The notes under the pieces were generated by a model. That model ran no database searches, was not told the DNA's origin, and saw only the letters and a list, made by a program, of their open reading frames with translations. The position numbers and the translations under genes were made by a program. From Saprospiraceae bacterium (GTDB lineage Bacteria > Bacteroidota > Bacteroidia > Chitinophagales > Saprospiraceae), in the NCBI GenBank assembly GCA_028280415.1, contig JANQLV010000034.1, positions 93,624-157,623 on the forward strand: 64,000 nucleotides of DNA. The letters are read 5' to 3'. Below are positions 8,187 to 17,867 of this stretch, in pieces (position 1 is the first letter of the stretch; each line of letters opens with the position of its first letter).

Positions 8187-9860
8187 ATGACAGATTTGAA
8201 AATAGCAGGAAAATGGCTCACTACCCTAGTTATCGCTATGGTGTTTAGTTGCTCAACGGTGATCGTAACCGCAGAAAAGAGTATTGATAGCCGTAATCCT
8301 GTTTCCAATCTTCCTGAACCTGCCGGTAATCATTTCATTGAAGGCCCTCATATTTTTTACAAAAAAGGAAATGCTATTGTTAAAAACATTCATTTTACTG
8401 CCGGTGGAATCCAGGTAGATGCAAAGGCATATCCCTCTGGTGATAAGATTCCGACCTTGACCTGTCATATAGACAATTACAAAAGAACTTCCTTTACGGT
8501 CGAACTCAAATCCAATCATATATCCCCAAAAACGGTCTATGAGCAACCCGAAAAACTTTTTGCTATTTCGGATATTGAAGGGAATTTTGAAGCTTTTGAA
8601 AAAAGCCTGATCGGTAATGGCATCATTGATAAAAAGCTAAACTGGAAATTCGGTAAGGGACACCTTGTACTGGTGGGCGATTTTTTTGACAGGGGGCATA
8701 ATGTCACCGCCGTTTTATGGCTCATCTATAAACTTGAACAAGAAGCTGCCAAAGCAGGTGGTATGGTGCATTTCATCATTGGAAATCATGAAGAAATGAA
8801 TATGCGGGGTGATGCTCGCTATGTAAAAGATAAATATGTAAAAGCTGCGAAAGTTTTGAAAATACCTTATCGCAGTTTTTATTCAGAAGATACAGAACTG
8901 GGTAGATGGCTCAGAAGTAAAAACGTTGTGGAAAAAATCGGGGAGACGATTTTTGTACACGGCGGGATCAGTCCTGAAATGGCCGATTACAGAATCAGAT
9001 TAGAGGAAATGAATAAATATGCCCGAAACTATTTTGGAGTAGATAAATTCAGACTGGATCAGAGAGGCGGAGCTGCTAATCGAGTATTTAGTAAAGTCGG
9101 ACCAATGTGGTATCGCGGTTATTTCAGAGAACAACTTTCGCAGGAGGAAGTTGATATGACGCTTAATCTATATGGTGCAAAACAAGTGGTTGTAGGTCAT
9201 ACCATTGTTCCTAAAGTTTCCAACCTTTTTGAGGGCCGGGTGATTGCAATTGATGTCAAGCATAATATTGCACTGACCGAAAAAATTTCCAACTCTATTT
9301 TTATCGAAAACGGGAAAATCTACGCTTCGAATATTGAAGGTGTACGCAGTTCGATAGAACACTTCATGACCGAAGATGTAGTGAAATCTGCTTTTAGAGC
9401 TATTAGAGACGGGGATGTCACCGGAATTCATAACTTCTTAAGCTCCAGTGATCGTGAGGCCAGAGTCAATAAACATTATTTTAGTAAAAGAGTAACGCTT
9501 TTACAAGCTGCAATTCTCCACAATCAGTCAGAAATAGTGCAATTTTTAATTGATGCCGGAGCTGATATTGAATTGCTTTCAGAAAACAAAACTCCTTTGA
9601 TGCACGCAATCAAAGTAAACAATCAATACATTATTGATTTACTGATCAAAAAAGGTGCAGATATTAATGCGCTGAACAGGCAAAATAAAACGCCTTTATT
9701 TTTCTGTGCAAAATACGGGAATGTGGAAATTGCCAGAGTTTTGGTAGAAAAAGGTGCAAAACTGGATATCAAAGATGGCAAAGGTCGTACTGCTGTTGAA
9801 TATGCTATAAAAAACGACAATAAGCAAGTCGCTGTTTTTTTACAAAATTATAAAAACTAG
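8187..9860 (+). CDS. secreted calcineurin-like phosphatase with C-terminal ankyrin repeats
   Basis: A 557-residue protein from the ATG at 8187, which gives a tidy signal peptide; GTG at 8148 and ATG at 8166 are in-frame alternatives. VFSCS near residue 20 could be a lipobox. The metallophosphoesterase core runs from about 120 to 370, with SDIEGN (D129), GDFFDRG (165-171), GNHEE (199), VHGGIS and VVGHT. The first motif has Glu where most relatives have the metal-ligand His (D-x-H). Four ankyrin repeats fill about 425-557 (for example TPLMHAIKVNN, TPLFFCAKYGN). The substrate is unknown; the closest fold relatives are Shewanella-like protein phosphatases. Ankyrins probably bind a partner protein in the periplasm or at the surface. 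Confidence 0.8.
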   Translation: MTDLKIAGKWLTTLVIAMVFSCSTVIVTAEKSIDSRNPVSNLPEPAGNHFIEGPHIFYKKGNAIVKNIHFTAGGIQVDAKAYPSGDKIPTLTCHIDNYKRTSFTVELKSNHISPKTVYEQPEKLFAISDIEGNFEAFEKSLIGNGIIDKKLNWKFGKGHLVLVGDFFDRGHNVTAVLWLIYKLEQEAAKAGGMVHFIIGNHEEMNMRGDARYVKDKYVKAAKVLKIPYRSFYSEDTELGRWLRSKNVVEKIGETIFVHGGISPEMADYRIRLEEMNKYARNYFGVDKFRLDQRGGAANRVFSKVGPMWYRGYFREQLSQEEVDMTLNLYGAKQVVVGHTIVPKVSNLFEGRVIAIDVKHNIALTEKISNSIFIENGKIYASNIEGVRSSIEHFMTEDVVKSAFRAIRDGDVTGIHNFLSSSDREARVNKHYFSKRVTLLQAAILHNQSEIVQFLIDAGADIELLSENKTPLMHAIKVNNQYIIDLLIKKGADINALNRQNKTPLFFCAKYGNVEIARVLVEKGAKLDIKDGKGRTAVEYAIKNDNKQVAVFLQNYKN

Positions 9861-9868
9861 GTTTTTCA

Positions 9869-11995
9869 TTATAAGACCTCTTCTCTTTCCACTTTATTTT
9901 TCAATAAGGATGGTGCTTTGAATCGGGGGCCATGAATTTTCTCCAGCTCTTCACATTTCTCGACAAATGGTCGAATACCATAATCATTGATATACTGAAT
10001 CACTCCTCCTTTAAAAGCCGGGAACCCAAAGCCGTAGATGCTTCCCAGATTTGCTTCTGGTACAGATTGAATAATTTTCTCCTGTAAACACCACACCGCT
10101 TCAATAACCTGGGCAAACAGGAAGCGATCAATAATATCCTTTATATTATACGTTTCTTTCTTATTTGGAAAATGTTCTTCAAGTCCGCTCCAGAGAACCG
10201 GGTATTCCGGATCGGAATAATCATAAAAACCGGCTTTGGCCGACTTTCCGGGACGGGCCAATTGATCAATCATTTTATTCAGTACAGAAACTGCCGGATG
10301 CTGGATATACTTAGGCCCATAATTAACAGAAGCCTGATTTTCGTACTTCATAACCAGTTTGAGAGAAAGCTCATCAGCCATGGTTAGTGCCCCTTTGGGC
10401 ATCCCCGCCCGTACCCCCAGGTTTTCAATTAAAGCCGGAGGTAATCCCTCTTCCAGCATAATCAGCCCTTCGAGGATATAGGTATTCTGGACTCTCGAGG
10501 CAAAAAAGCCCCAGCTATCCTTGACTATAATTGGTGTTTTCCGAATTTTTTTAACAAAATCAAAAGCCCGGGCAATCGTCTCATCGGATGTTTTTTCCCC
10601 TTTTACAATCTCCACAAGCGGGATATCTTCAACGGGCGCAAAGAAATGCAATCCTACATAATTCTCCGGCCTGGTAGAAGATTTTGCCAATTGAGTAACC
10701 GGAATAGAAACGGTATTCGTAGCCAGAAAAGCATATTCGTCCATATGTATTTCTGATTCCCTGGTTACCTTGGATTTAACCATTTCATTCTCAAAAACGC
10801 ATTCTATGACCAGATCACAGGTTTTAAAATCTTCAAAAGATTCTGTAGTAGAAATCATATTCAACATCTGAGCTTTCTCTTCCTGAAGAATTTTACCCTC
10901 CTTTACCAGATTGCCAAGTTGTTGTTCGGTAAATTCTTTTCCACGATCCGCAATACCCTTTGAAACATCCTTAAGAACGACCTCTATTCCTTTGCTCACA
11001 CAGTTGAAAGCAATACCGCTCCCCATTCGTCCCGCGCCGATGATGCCGACTCTTTTGGGCCTGAATTTCCCAAAGCCTTTCGGACGATTTTGCCCTCCTT
11101 TGATTGCATTCAAGTCATACCAAAAGGCTTTAACCATATTTTTGGATTCCTTACTCAGCAAAAGATTTGTGAAATACCGGCTCTCAATTCGACAGGCCGT
11201 ATCAAAATCAACTTTTGAGCCTTCTACCAGTGTATTAAGTATTGCTTTAGGTGCGGGAAAATTACTTTTATACCCATTTTCCAGGCTTGCAGCGATCATA
11301 CTGATCTCTCTAGCTACATGCCAATCCGCGGCAGTGCCACCAGGTATCTTCCCTTCCTTCGTATCCCAGGGACGACGACCTACTTTTACTGATAATAAAT
11401 AAGCCTTGGCCTTTTCGAGCATTTCTTTTCGGTCTTTCGCCAATTCATCAATAATCCCGACATGAATAGCCTCCTTTGGCGTATAACTTTTACCCCGGGT
11501 GAGAATATCAAAAGTCTTCCGAATTCCCAACAACCACATCATTCTGATCACACTTCCGCTTCCGGGCATAAGTCCCAATGAAACTTCAGGGTGCCCCAAT
11601 CTGATTTTTTGATCATCAATCACAATCCGATGATGGCAAGCCATGGCCATTTCAAAACCAGTACCCAATGCCGAACCGTTAATCGCTGCTACTACCGGAA
11701 CACCGGGACTTTCCAGGTCTCTAAAAAAATCTTTGAGCGTCAGTGAAAATCGATAAACCTCTTCAGCAGATTTTGCATTATACAAATAATCCAGATCCCC
11801 TCCGGCGAGAAATGTTTTTTTTGCGGAAGTCAGGACAACACCTTTCACCTGCCCTTTTGCTTTTTCTGCCTGGAGGTGTTGAAGTACGGGAATGAAAACT
11901 TTACCGATTTCATGGTTAATCACATTGACGGTTCTGCCTTCCATATCCAGGGTCAATGTTACAATCTGATCAATATCTTTGCTGTAGTGGATCAT
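9869..11995 (-). CDS. FadJ/FadB-type enoyl-CoA hydratase / 3-hydroxyacyl-CoA dehydrogenase
   Basis: A 708-residue multifunctional beta-oxidation enzyme. Residues 1-190 are a crotonase domain with the oxyanion segments KTFLAGGDLDYLY and AINGSALGTGFEMAMACH. A Rossmann domain starts at about 316 (GIIGAGRMGSG) and carries HFFAPVEDIPLVEIV, followed by two C-terminal 3HCDH domains with AGMPKGALTMADE. It hydrates trans-2-enoyl-CoA and oxidises the resulting 3-hydroxyacyl-CoA with NAD. The thiolase gene lies 42 bases upstream on the same strand, so together they complete the cycle. The acyl-CoA dehydrogenase at 56.3 kb could supply the first step. Confidence 0.92.
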   Translation of the reverse strand: MIHYSKDIDQIVTLTLDMEGRTVNVINHEIGKVFIPVLQHLQAEKAKGQVKGVVLTSAKKTFLAGGDLDYLYNAKSAEEVYRFSLTLKDFFRDLESPGVPVVAAINGSALGTGFEMAMACHHRIVIDDQKIRLGHPEVSLGLMPGSGSVIRMMWLLGIRKTFDILTRGKSYTPKEAIHVGIIDELAKDRKEMLEKAKAYLLSVKVGRRPWDTKEGKIPGGTAADWHVAREISMIAASLENGYKSNFPAPKAILNTLVEGSKVDFDTACRIESRYFTNLLLSKESKNMVKAFWYDLNAIKGGQNRPKGFGKFRPKRVGIIGAGRMGSGIAFNCVSKGIEVVLKDVSKGIADRGKEFTEQQLGNLVKEGKILQEEKAQMLNMISTTESFEDFKTCDLVIECVFENEMVKSKVTRESEIHMDEYAFLATNTVSIPVTQLAKSSTRPENYVGLHFFAPVEDIPLVEIVKGEKTSDETIARAFDFVKKIRKTPIIVKDSWGFFASRVQNTYILEGLIMLEEGLPPALIENLGVRAGMPKGALTMADELSLKLVMKYENQASVNYGPKYIQHPAVSVLNKMIDQLARPGKSAKAGFYDYSDPEYPVLWSGLEEHFPNKKETYNIKDIIDRFLFAQVIEAVWCLQEKIIQSVPEANLGSIYGFGFPAFKGGVIQYINDYGIRPFVEKCEELEKIHGPRFKAPSLLKNKVEREEVL

Positions 11996-12037
11996 CTAAT
12001 TGCTTTGAAAATGATGTTTTTAAATAAAATGTACCTT

Positions 12038-13243
12038 TTAAACTCTTTCTATGATCGTAGCAATTCCCATACCTCCCCCAACGCACATGGTCACCAGGCC
12101 AGTATTTTTATCTCTCTGCTCCAGTTCATCAAGCAGAGTACCCAGGAGCATGGTACCCGTTGCACCCAATGGATGCCCCAGCGCAATTGCTCCGCCGTTT
12201 ACATTCAGCTTATCTTCCGGTATATCCAAATCTCTTTGAACTTTCAGAGCTACTGCAGCAAAAGCTTCATTCACTTCCCAAAGATCAATATCATTCGCTT
12301 CCATGCCGATCTGTTGAAGTGCTTTTTGGCTGGCGGGTGCCGGCCCGGTCAGCATAATCGTTGGTTCTGATCCGACTACGGCAGCAGAGATAATTTTAGC
12401 CCGGGGTTTTAAACCCATTTTTTCTCCGGCTTCTTTTGAACCAATCAGCGCGAGACCTGCACCATCTACAATTCCCGAAGAATTACCCGCTGTATGCATA
12501 TGTAGAATGCGTTCTACAAAAGGGTATTTTTTTATAGCCATTGCGTCAAATCCTACAAGACCAATTTGCTCAAAAGCAGGCGACAAACCTGTCAATTGTT
12601 CAAGCCGGGTCTCGGGTCTCGGGTATTCATCTTTATCCAGAACCAGCAATCCGTTTTTGTCATAAATGGGAATAAGTGAACGATTATACGCACCGGCTTC
12701 TACTGCTTTTGCGGTAAGACTTTGCGATCTCAGGGCATAGGCATCCAAATCAGCTCTCGAAAAACCTTCAATGGTAGCAATCAAATCAGCAGATATACCC
12801 TGGGGGATATAACTCACTTTGGAAGATACTTCCGGATCGAAAAGCAATGCTCCGCCATCACTCCCCATTGGCACGCGGCTCATACTTTCCACTCCTCCCG
12901 CAACAATCAGGTTTTCCCAGCCTGACCGAATTCTCACAGCAGCCTGATTTACGGCTTCCAGTCCCGAAGCACAAAAACGATTGAGCTGGACACCGGCTAC
13001 CCGATCATCCCAACCGGCATAGAGTAAGGCCGCTTTGGCAATATCAGCACCCTGATCTCCAACCGGAGTGACACATCCTATAACAAGATCATCGACCTGG
13101 GTGGTCTCCAGATTATTGCGATTTTGTAGCGCCTGCAGGCAGGTTGCCAGAAGTTCAATGGGTTTAACTTCATAAAGCGCACCTCCTGCTTTTCCCTTGC
13201 CACGAGGGGTTCTTAACGCATCAAAAATATATGCTTCATTCAT
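12038..13243 (-). CDS. acetyl-CoA C-acyltransferase (thiolase)
   Basis: This 401-residue thiolase has the nucleophilic cysteine at position 91 ([15 protein letters not shown]), the catalytic histidine in GHPLGATG (about 353) and the second cysteine in CVGGGMG (about 385). It cleaves 3-ketoacyl-CoA with CoA in fatty-acid oxidation; a biosynthetic acetoacetyl-CoA role is possible in principle, but the adjacent FadJ-type gene argues for degradation. Length and N-terminus ([16 protein letters not shown]) match the family. It is the first gene of the two-gene operon, with a possible -7 box (CAAAAATA on the plus strand) just 4 bases before its ATG. Confidence 0.92.
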   Translation of the reverse strand: MNEAYIFDALRTPRGKGKAGGALYEVKPIELLATCLQALQNRNNLETTQVDDLVIGCVTPVGDQGADIAKAALLYAGWDDRVAGVQLNRFCASGLEAVNQAAVRIRSGWENLIVAGGVESMSRVPMGSDGGALLFDPEVSSKVSYIPQGISADLIATIEGFSRADLDAYALRSQSLTAKAVEAGAYNRSLIPIYDKNGLLVLDKDEYPRPETRLEQLTGLSPAFEQIGLVGFDAMAIKKYPFVERILHMHTAGNSSGIVDGAGLALIGSKEAGEKMGLKPRAKIISAAVVGSEPTIMLTGPAPASQKALQQIGMEANDIDLWEVNEAFAAVALKVQRDLDIPEDKLNVNGGAIALGHPLGATGTMLLGTLLDELEQRDKNTGLVTMCVGGGMGIATIIERV

Positions 13244-13247
13244 GGTA

Positions 13248-13255
13248 CAAAAATA
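13248..13255 (-). promoter_or_regulatory. candidate -7 box very close to the thiolase start
   Basis: The minus strand reads TATTTTTG, a match to TAnnTTTG, ending 4 bases before the thiolase ATG. If functional, the transcript would be nearly leaderless. No clear TTG-type -33 box is seen at 17-23 bases, so the call is weak. Confidence 0.25.
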
Positions 13256-13506
13256 TTAATTTAATTGCGAAGTAGAAAGTGACATTAACCTGTCTTACAT
13301 CTTTCAAGAGCTGAGGTCTATTTCCCAATAAAGGTTTAACAAAGAAATATAGAACCGGAAAATATTATATTTCAGTCTTAATTTTCGAAGGTTCAGTAGA
13401 GATTTATAGATGCTTTTCGGTGTTTTAGTTTATTTTTATAATCAAGAGATAGCGGAGATGAAAAGAGGTTGATGAATTAATAAATTTGAAAAAATAAAAA
13501 TAGATA

Positions 13507-13866
13507 ATGGCTAGAAAGAAATTTAAAATGACTGGATTTGCAAGATTTTTCATTGCGATGTTAATTCTTGCTCCTTTGGCTTATATTGGTGCATCTTATT
13601 ATAATGGGGAGGATGGAATCGAAAACTTGAAAAATCTCTTCAAAGGAAAGATAAGCTCCGGTTCTGGCAATGAGCAGGAGACAAAACAAATGGATGAAAT
13701 TCCCGTGCAGACAAACCCGGCAGATACAGATGCCAAAGATCAGAGAATTCAGCAATTGGTCGAAGACAATAATAAACTGAAGGAAGAACTCAGGCAAAAA
13801 ACCGAGGAATTAGAAACCGTCAAGGCTGACCTGCGAAAAATCAGGGAAGCTTTGGAGAGAAATTAG
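13507..13866 (+). CDS. small membrane-anchored coiled-coil protein
   Basis: This predicts a 119-residue protein with a basic N-terminus (MARKKFKM), one membrane segment at about 12-31, a Ser/Gly/Gln-rich linker and a long charged coiled coil from about 78 to the end (EDNNKLKEELRQKTEELE). I do not recognise a family; single-span proteins with a coiled coil often scaffold envelope or division complexes. It precedes the PF04020-type membrane gene by 69 bases on the same strand. No enzymatic motif is present. Confidence 0.65.
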   Translation: MARKKFKMTGFARFFIAMLILAPLAYIGASYYNGEDGIENLKNLFKGKISSGSGNEQETKQMDEIPVQTNPADTDAKDQRIQQLVEDNNKLKEELRQKTEELETVKADLRKIREALERN

Positions 13867-13935
13867 AGCGGACTTAACAGCGGGAAAGGGATTGGAGGAA
13901 TCAAGTTGTTTGTGATAAATCAAAACTTTACGAAA

Positions 13936-14310
13936 ATGTATACAGAACCAATTTTTCTGGAGACTTTACTGGGTGGTGGTGGCAGTTTCATTGTAAAACT
14001 ACTGGTAAATACTTTAGCCGTTTTTGTGGCAGCAAAAGTATTAGACGGAATTCAGGTAAAGGATCTAAAAACTGCTTTATTTGTTGCTATTCTGGTAGCT
14101 CTTTTAAATGTTACTTTGGGGACTTATCTGACTGAACTGACCGGATTTGAAATAGGTCTCCTTAGTTTTATTATTGATGGCATTGTCTTACTCGTTGCTT
14201 CCTGGTTTTTAGACGGGTTTAAAATCAAGGGAATTCTCTGGGCTTTTATATTAGCTATTGTCCTTGCCCTTATAAATGGATTTTTATTCCGTGTACTCGG
14301 CAATTTGTAA
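13936..14310 (+). CDS. YvlD/phage-holin-family (PF04020) membrane protein
   Basis: A 124-residue protein with four membrane segments; the first follows LLGGGGSFIVKLLVNTLAVF, and the loops carry the family-typical VAAKVLDGIQVKD and ASWFLDGFKIKG repeats. PF04020 is named after a mycobacteriophage holin, but nearly all members are ordinary chromosomal membrane proteins of unknown function. I chose the ATG at 13936 rather than the TTG at 13906 because homology begins at MYTEPIFLETLL. No lysis or phage genes are nearby. Confidence 0.8.
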   Translation: MYTEPIFLETLLGGGGSFIVKLLVNTLAVFVAAKVLDGIQVKDLKTALFVAILVALLNVTLGTYLTELTGFEIGLLSFIIDGIVLLVASWFLDGFKIKGILWAFILAIVLALINGFLFRVLGNL

Positions 14311-14317
14311 TAAAAAT

Positions 14318-14361
14318 CCCCTCCTCTGTTGTTCATTAAATAAAAGAACGTGGAGAAGGGG
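14318..14361 (-). terminator. candidate terminator downstream of the gamma-carbonic anhydrase gene
   Basis: CCCCTCCTC and GGAGAAGGGG form an imperfect GC-rich stem with a long loop that itself contains a GTTC/GAAC pairing. On the minus strand the stem is followed by ATTTTTATTA. It lies about 200 bases beyond the stop of the gamma-carbonic anhydrase gene, which is rather far. Confidence 0.4.
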
Positions 14362-14563
14362 TCGGTTCTGGGAACGTAAAATTTTAATGTTTTGCGGGAT
14401 TAGAAAGATATGCCTAGAGTCTCAAATCCGGACTCAATCATGGATGGTAGGTATTCTCAGTTTTGAATAATGTCAGGGATAAGAATTTGTCAGTTTTAAA
14501 TAGCCTCTCTTGGTATTGCTAATATACGATTTTTTTAAACTTTAAAGCATCAAAAATCGTTTT

Positions 14564-15088
14564 TTAGATTTCAGGGGTTTTAAACCAGCCGCTATACATT
14601 ACATAATTATCAGAAATTTTTTGAATCGTGTTTTTAAAGGCCTCTTTGGAAAGGGCTTTGACCTTTTTCGCCGGTACACCTGCATAGATAAATCCCGATT
14701 CGAGATGACTGTTTTCCAACACTACCGCCCCAGCGGCAATTAGCACATTTTCTTCGACCAGGGCATGGTCCATAACAATCGCTCCCATCCCAATTAACAC
14801 ATTATCCTTTATAGTACATCCATGTACAATAGCACGATGTCCTATCGACACATTATTGCCAATCCTTGTAGGAGCTTTCTGATAAGTACAGTGAATAATC
14901 GCGCCATCTTGTACATTTACTTTATTGCCCATTTTGATGTAGTGAACATCTCCCCGGACTACCGCCTGAAACCAAACACTGCACTCCTCTCCCATAATCA
15001 CCTCCCCTACCACTGTTGCATTTTCTGCAATAAAGCAATTCTTTCCAAATTGAGGGTGTTTTCCATTGACGGCACGGATAACAGGCAT
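14564..15088 (-). CDS. gamma-carbonic anhydrase family protein
   Basis: A 174-residue left-handed beta-helix protein built from hexapeptide repeats (IGNNVSIGHRAIVHG and so on) with a C-terminal helix. The three zinc-ligand histidines of the Cam/YrdA family are present: H66 (AIIHC), H84 and H89 (GHRAIVHG), with the usual spacing of five between the last two. Members form trimers with metal sites at subunit interfaces; many, including YrdA, show little or no carbonic anhydrase activity. The C-terminal YAGVPAKKVK is also typical. It is 68 bases from the TraB/GumN gene's stop on the same strand. Confidence 0.9.
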   Translation of the reverse strand: MPVIRAVNGKHPQFGKNCFIAENATVVGEVIMGEECSVWFQAVVRGDVHYIKMGNKVNVQDGAIIHCTYQKAPTRIGNNVSIGHRAIVHGCTIKDNVLIGMGAIVMDHALVEENVLIAAGAVVLENSHLESGFIYAGVPAKKVKALSKEAFKNTIQKISDNYVMYSGWFKTPEI

Positions 15089-15156
15089 AGACTGGATGAT
15101 TATATAGACAATAGATTCTCCGAAGGTAACATTTCTAACATCTTCAAAGAATCGTA

Positions 15157-16140
15157 TTATTTTTCAGGGGATTGATTGATTTTTTCCATTTTGCGGAGTG
15201 GTTGGACGGTATAGCCTTGTTTTCGCAATAAAGCGACAACCCCATTTTCGCCTACCAGATGTCCTGCTCCAACGGCAAAGAAAGTGGGTTTCTCAGGCAT
15301 CATTTCTTCCATAATCGGAATCCAGTTTTGATTTCTTTTATTTAAAAGAATGTCATCCCATTCACCCAAACCTCCCGCTTCGGTATTAAACATTTTCTCC
15401 ATACCGATCAAATCCTGGTTTTTATATAACTCCACCATCAAATTTAACTCATCCATCCCTTCTCCCTCTACACGCATACTTTCTACCAACATTTTCGCTT
15501 GTTCTCCATAAGGAATACTATCGAAAACACTCATTTGAAATTCTATGGTTTCCAGCCCTCCCATTTCCAGTTCCATATTTTGCGCCATTTGCATAAACTC
15601 CATTTCGTAGGATACCATTGATCCGTTTTGAAAACTCTGAGTATCCATATCTCCGGAAGCAAAAGCAGTAAGGAACAAGGGTTTTACTTTATCAAACATA
15701 CCTGTAACAAAAGGCGGGAAGCCAAGCTTTTTGAATTCGGAATGAACAAATTTATAATCCTCCGGTGTCAATAAAGTCTTAAGAGAAATGCCTTCAGGCA
15801 TCGTCAGGTTTTTCAGCATCGAAAACATCAACAATGGATTACTCATTTCTTCCATGTTAATTTCGAAAACAATTTTTTCACTTTTATTAAAAGAGGCAAC
15901 GGTTGGGTCCGTCAGGAAAAAATCATCTTTCCCGATGATGTGAATAGTCCCGTATAAATAAGAAGACTTTTCCAGGCCATTCCCACTAATTTCCCATAGT
16001 AGAGAATTTTCCTCTTTTGTCGGAGCATATTTAGTACTATCCTTTTTTACTTTAACCGCTGTAGTTTCTACATCTACCTGAGCATAAGAATTATTAACTA
16101 TAAAGATGAAAAGGATAATTGCTAAAAGTAATCTATACAT
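15157..16140 (-). CDS. TraB/GumN family protein
   Basis: This 327-residue protein has a signal peptide (LLLAIILFIFIVNNSYAQ). The TraB/GumN core shows the two GxxH motifs that define the family: YLYGTIHIIG near the N-terminus and VGAGHLVGENGVVALLRKQGY near the C-terminus. These are thought to bind metal in an EreA/Tiki-like protease or hydrolase fold. The substrate is unknown. It is expected in the periplasm or outer membrane and is probably co-transcribed with the downstream gamma-carbonic anhydrase gene. Confidence 0.85.
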   Translation of the reverse strand: MYRLLLAIILFIFIVNNSYAQVDVETTAVKVKKDSTKYAPTKEENSLLWEISGNGLEKSSYLYGTIHIIGKDDFFLTDPTVASFNKSEKIVFEINMEEMSNPLLMFSMLKNLTMPEGISLKTLLTPEDYKFVHSEFKKLGFPPFVTGMFDKVKPLFLTAFASGDMDTQSFQNGSMVSYEMEFMQMAQNMELEMGGLETIEFQMSVFDSIPYGEQAKMLVESMRVEGEGMDELNLMVELYKNQDLIGMEKMFNTEAGGLGEWDDILLNKRNQNWIPIMEEMMPEKPTFFAVGAGHLVGENGVVALLRKQGYTVQPLRKMEKINQSPEK

Positions 16141-16236
16141 GATTTTATTTTTAAAATTCCAAACTTTATTTCCGATTCAACAAATTTGTCCCTGGAATTT
16201 GGAGTTTGCGCTTTTCAAATTGCTGCACAATTTGAG

Positions 16237-17160
16237 TTAGTTATTTTTATCAAATTCTTCAATAATGCTTATCAGTACATGGATATCTTCGAAAAATTCC
16301 CGAACCAGTTCAAAACTTACATTAGATTTGAAGATATAAGGTTCGAGTATATCTTTTGGTTCAGTAATCCCGATATAAATATCTTTTCCAATGAAAGAAA
16401 AATAAAGTTCTTTTCCTGAATTGATCCTGAAATCGACAATTGCATTTTGCATATCTTCCGAGAGCAAAGCCAAAACATTGGCATCCCGCGTGGCAAAAGT
16501 CATAAAATACTCATCAAAGCGTTCGGTCATCACATCATCTATACTAACACCTCCGCTACTATTAAAGGACTTAATCGTCCGCGATAAATACTGTTTAAAA
16601 GCATCGGGCAGAATAATAATTTCACCTCTTAATTCACGATTAAACGTCGTATGCATAAATACGCCTTTAAAAACATAATTGAGCCGATTTCTCACTTTTG
16701 AGAATTCTCTCACATCCAGCTCACACATCTCAAAATCAAGCTCCCCGATCTTACCACTTATATGATCTTCTCCCTGGTATTGTGGAGCCTCGGTTTTGAA
16801 TATTTTGCTAGCCAGAAAACGATCCTTGCTAATAAAACGTTTGCTGTGGTATTTTAATGTGCCAAAGTTGAGGCTATCATCAATAAAATCGAGAATTAAA
16901 TTGACAATATGTGGCTTAAAAGTCGTTTTAAACCTTCTGATCCGGTAAAGAATAAAGGTAATATAAAATCCAAAAGGGATCATTAAAAACAGGCTAATGG
17001 CAAGAATATGTAGATAAAACTGCAGAAAAAGGATAGCAGTGAAAAAAAAAACAGAGGCGAAAAGTAGTAAAAGCAGGCGTTTGCGCTTTCGTTCCAGGCG
17101 CATCAATTCGGGATGGATGGTATGATTATAATAAATTCTGAATTCCTCCAGCCGTTTCAT
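16237..17160 (-). CDS. DUF3137 family membrane protein
   Basis: This 307-residue protein has two adjacent membrane helices (about 33-75), a basic N-terminal helix, then a soluble domain with KIGELDFEMCELDVREF and FKGVFMHTTFNRELRGEIIIL, as in DUF3137. The function is unknown. I chose the ATG at 17160 (MKRLEEFRIYYN) because family members start here; a longer frame opening with TTG at 17244 adds residues without homology. It lies 136 bases downstream of the ribbon-helix-helix gene on the same strand. Confidence 0.8.
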   Translation of the reverse strand: MKRLEEFRIYYNHTIHPELMRLERKRKRLLLLLFASVFFFTAILFLQFYLHILAISLFLMIPFGFYITFILYRIRRFKTTFKPHIVNLILDFIDDSLNFGTLKYHSKRFISKDRFLASKIFKTEAPQYQGEDHISGKIGELDFEMCELDVREFSKVRNRLNYVFKGVFMHTTFNRELRGEIIILPDAFKQYLSRTIKSFNSSGGVSIDDVMTERFDEYFMTFATRDANVLALLSEDMQNAIVDFRINSGKELYFSFIGKDIYIGITEPKDILEPYIFKSNVSFELVREFFEDIHVLISIIEEFDKNN

Positions 17161-17296
17161 TAGGTCGATTTTGCTTATTCCGTTTTCGATGTTTTTATAC
17201 CAATGCGAAAAGGTCAAAGCCCGTACATAGTAACCAATGAACAAATGATTACCAAAGCACTGGCTCTGACCTTTAAAACATTATGCAGCGTTTTAT

Positions 17297-17815
17297 CTAT
17301 GCGATTTCTCCCCGTTCGTGTTTTTCGATAAACTTCGACATCACCTCGCCAATAATATCTTTGAGATATAATTTTTTGGCCTTGGCAATCTGTTTCAATC
17401 GCTCTAATTTTGGTTTGTCGATGACGAAAGTCACGCGCTTTTTGTTAGGAACATTGACTTCAACGTATTCCATATCCCCGGTTTTGCGGATGAGTGCATC
17501 CAGGCCAGATAATGGTCTTCTACGTTTTTTGACAGTCTGTCGGATTTCTTTCTTCTGAGCTTTCTCTACTTTTTCTTCGATTGTTTCTGATAAGGCTCTT
17601 TCAAAAAGCGTTTCGAGGTCAGAAGTAAAGTTTTTCGAAGAACGTTTGGAGACAGCAGTTGCAGCGGTCCCGCTACTGGAAATATTCCGTGTCTTAGCTA
17701 CGCGCTTTCGGGGAGTTTCCTCTACATCTATTAAAGGGCTTTCTTCTTTAAAAGCTTCTTCAGAGGAATCGCCAAATAAGCTCTCTAAACCTGATGTGAA
17801 TTTTTTCTTGCTCAA
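17297..17815 (-). CDS. ribbon-helix-helix ParA-partner protein with repeated FTSxLExLF motif
   Basis: A 172-residue protein encoded 52 bases after a ParA ATPase gene. No ParB domain is present. The C-terminus (about 125-166) looks like a ribbon-helix-helix DNA-binding domain: KKRVTFVIDKPKLERLKQIA followed by KLYLKDIIGEVMSKFI. The rest is charged and disordered-looking but carries a short motif three times: FTSGLESLF (6-14), FTSDLETLF (63-71) and the divergent PLSGLDALI (101-109). Basic patches (VKKRRRP) flank the third. The setting suggests the partner that loads or stimulates ParA, with the repeats as candidate docking peptides; this is inference. Confidence 0.7.
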   Translation of the reverse strand: MSKKKFTSGLESLFGDSSEEAFKEESPLIDVEETPRKRVAKTRNISSSGTAATAVSKRSSKNFTSDLETLFERALSETIEEKVEKAQKKEIRQTVKKRRRPLSGLDALIRKTGDMEYVEVNVPNKKRVTFVIDKPKLERLKQIAKAKKLYLKDIIGEVMSKFIEKHERGEIA

Positions 17816-17867
17816 ACCCTTCTGGATTAATTTAGTAAAAATATCGTTTTCTCAATAGATGGCGATC

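Noticed and set aside
10911..12370. Long plus-strand open frames opposite the FadJ and thiolase genes.
   Set aside because: They are antisense to strongly conserved coding sequences and show no domain of their own.
13936..14310. A prophage, suggested by the phage-holin family name.
   Set aside because: The family is common in chromosomes and no lysis, structural or integrase genes are nearby.
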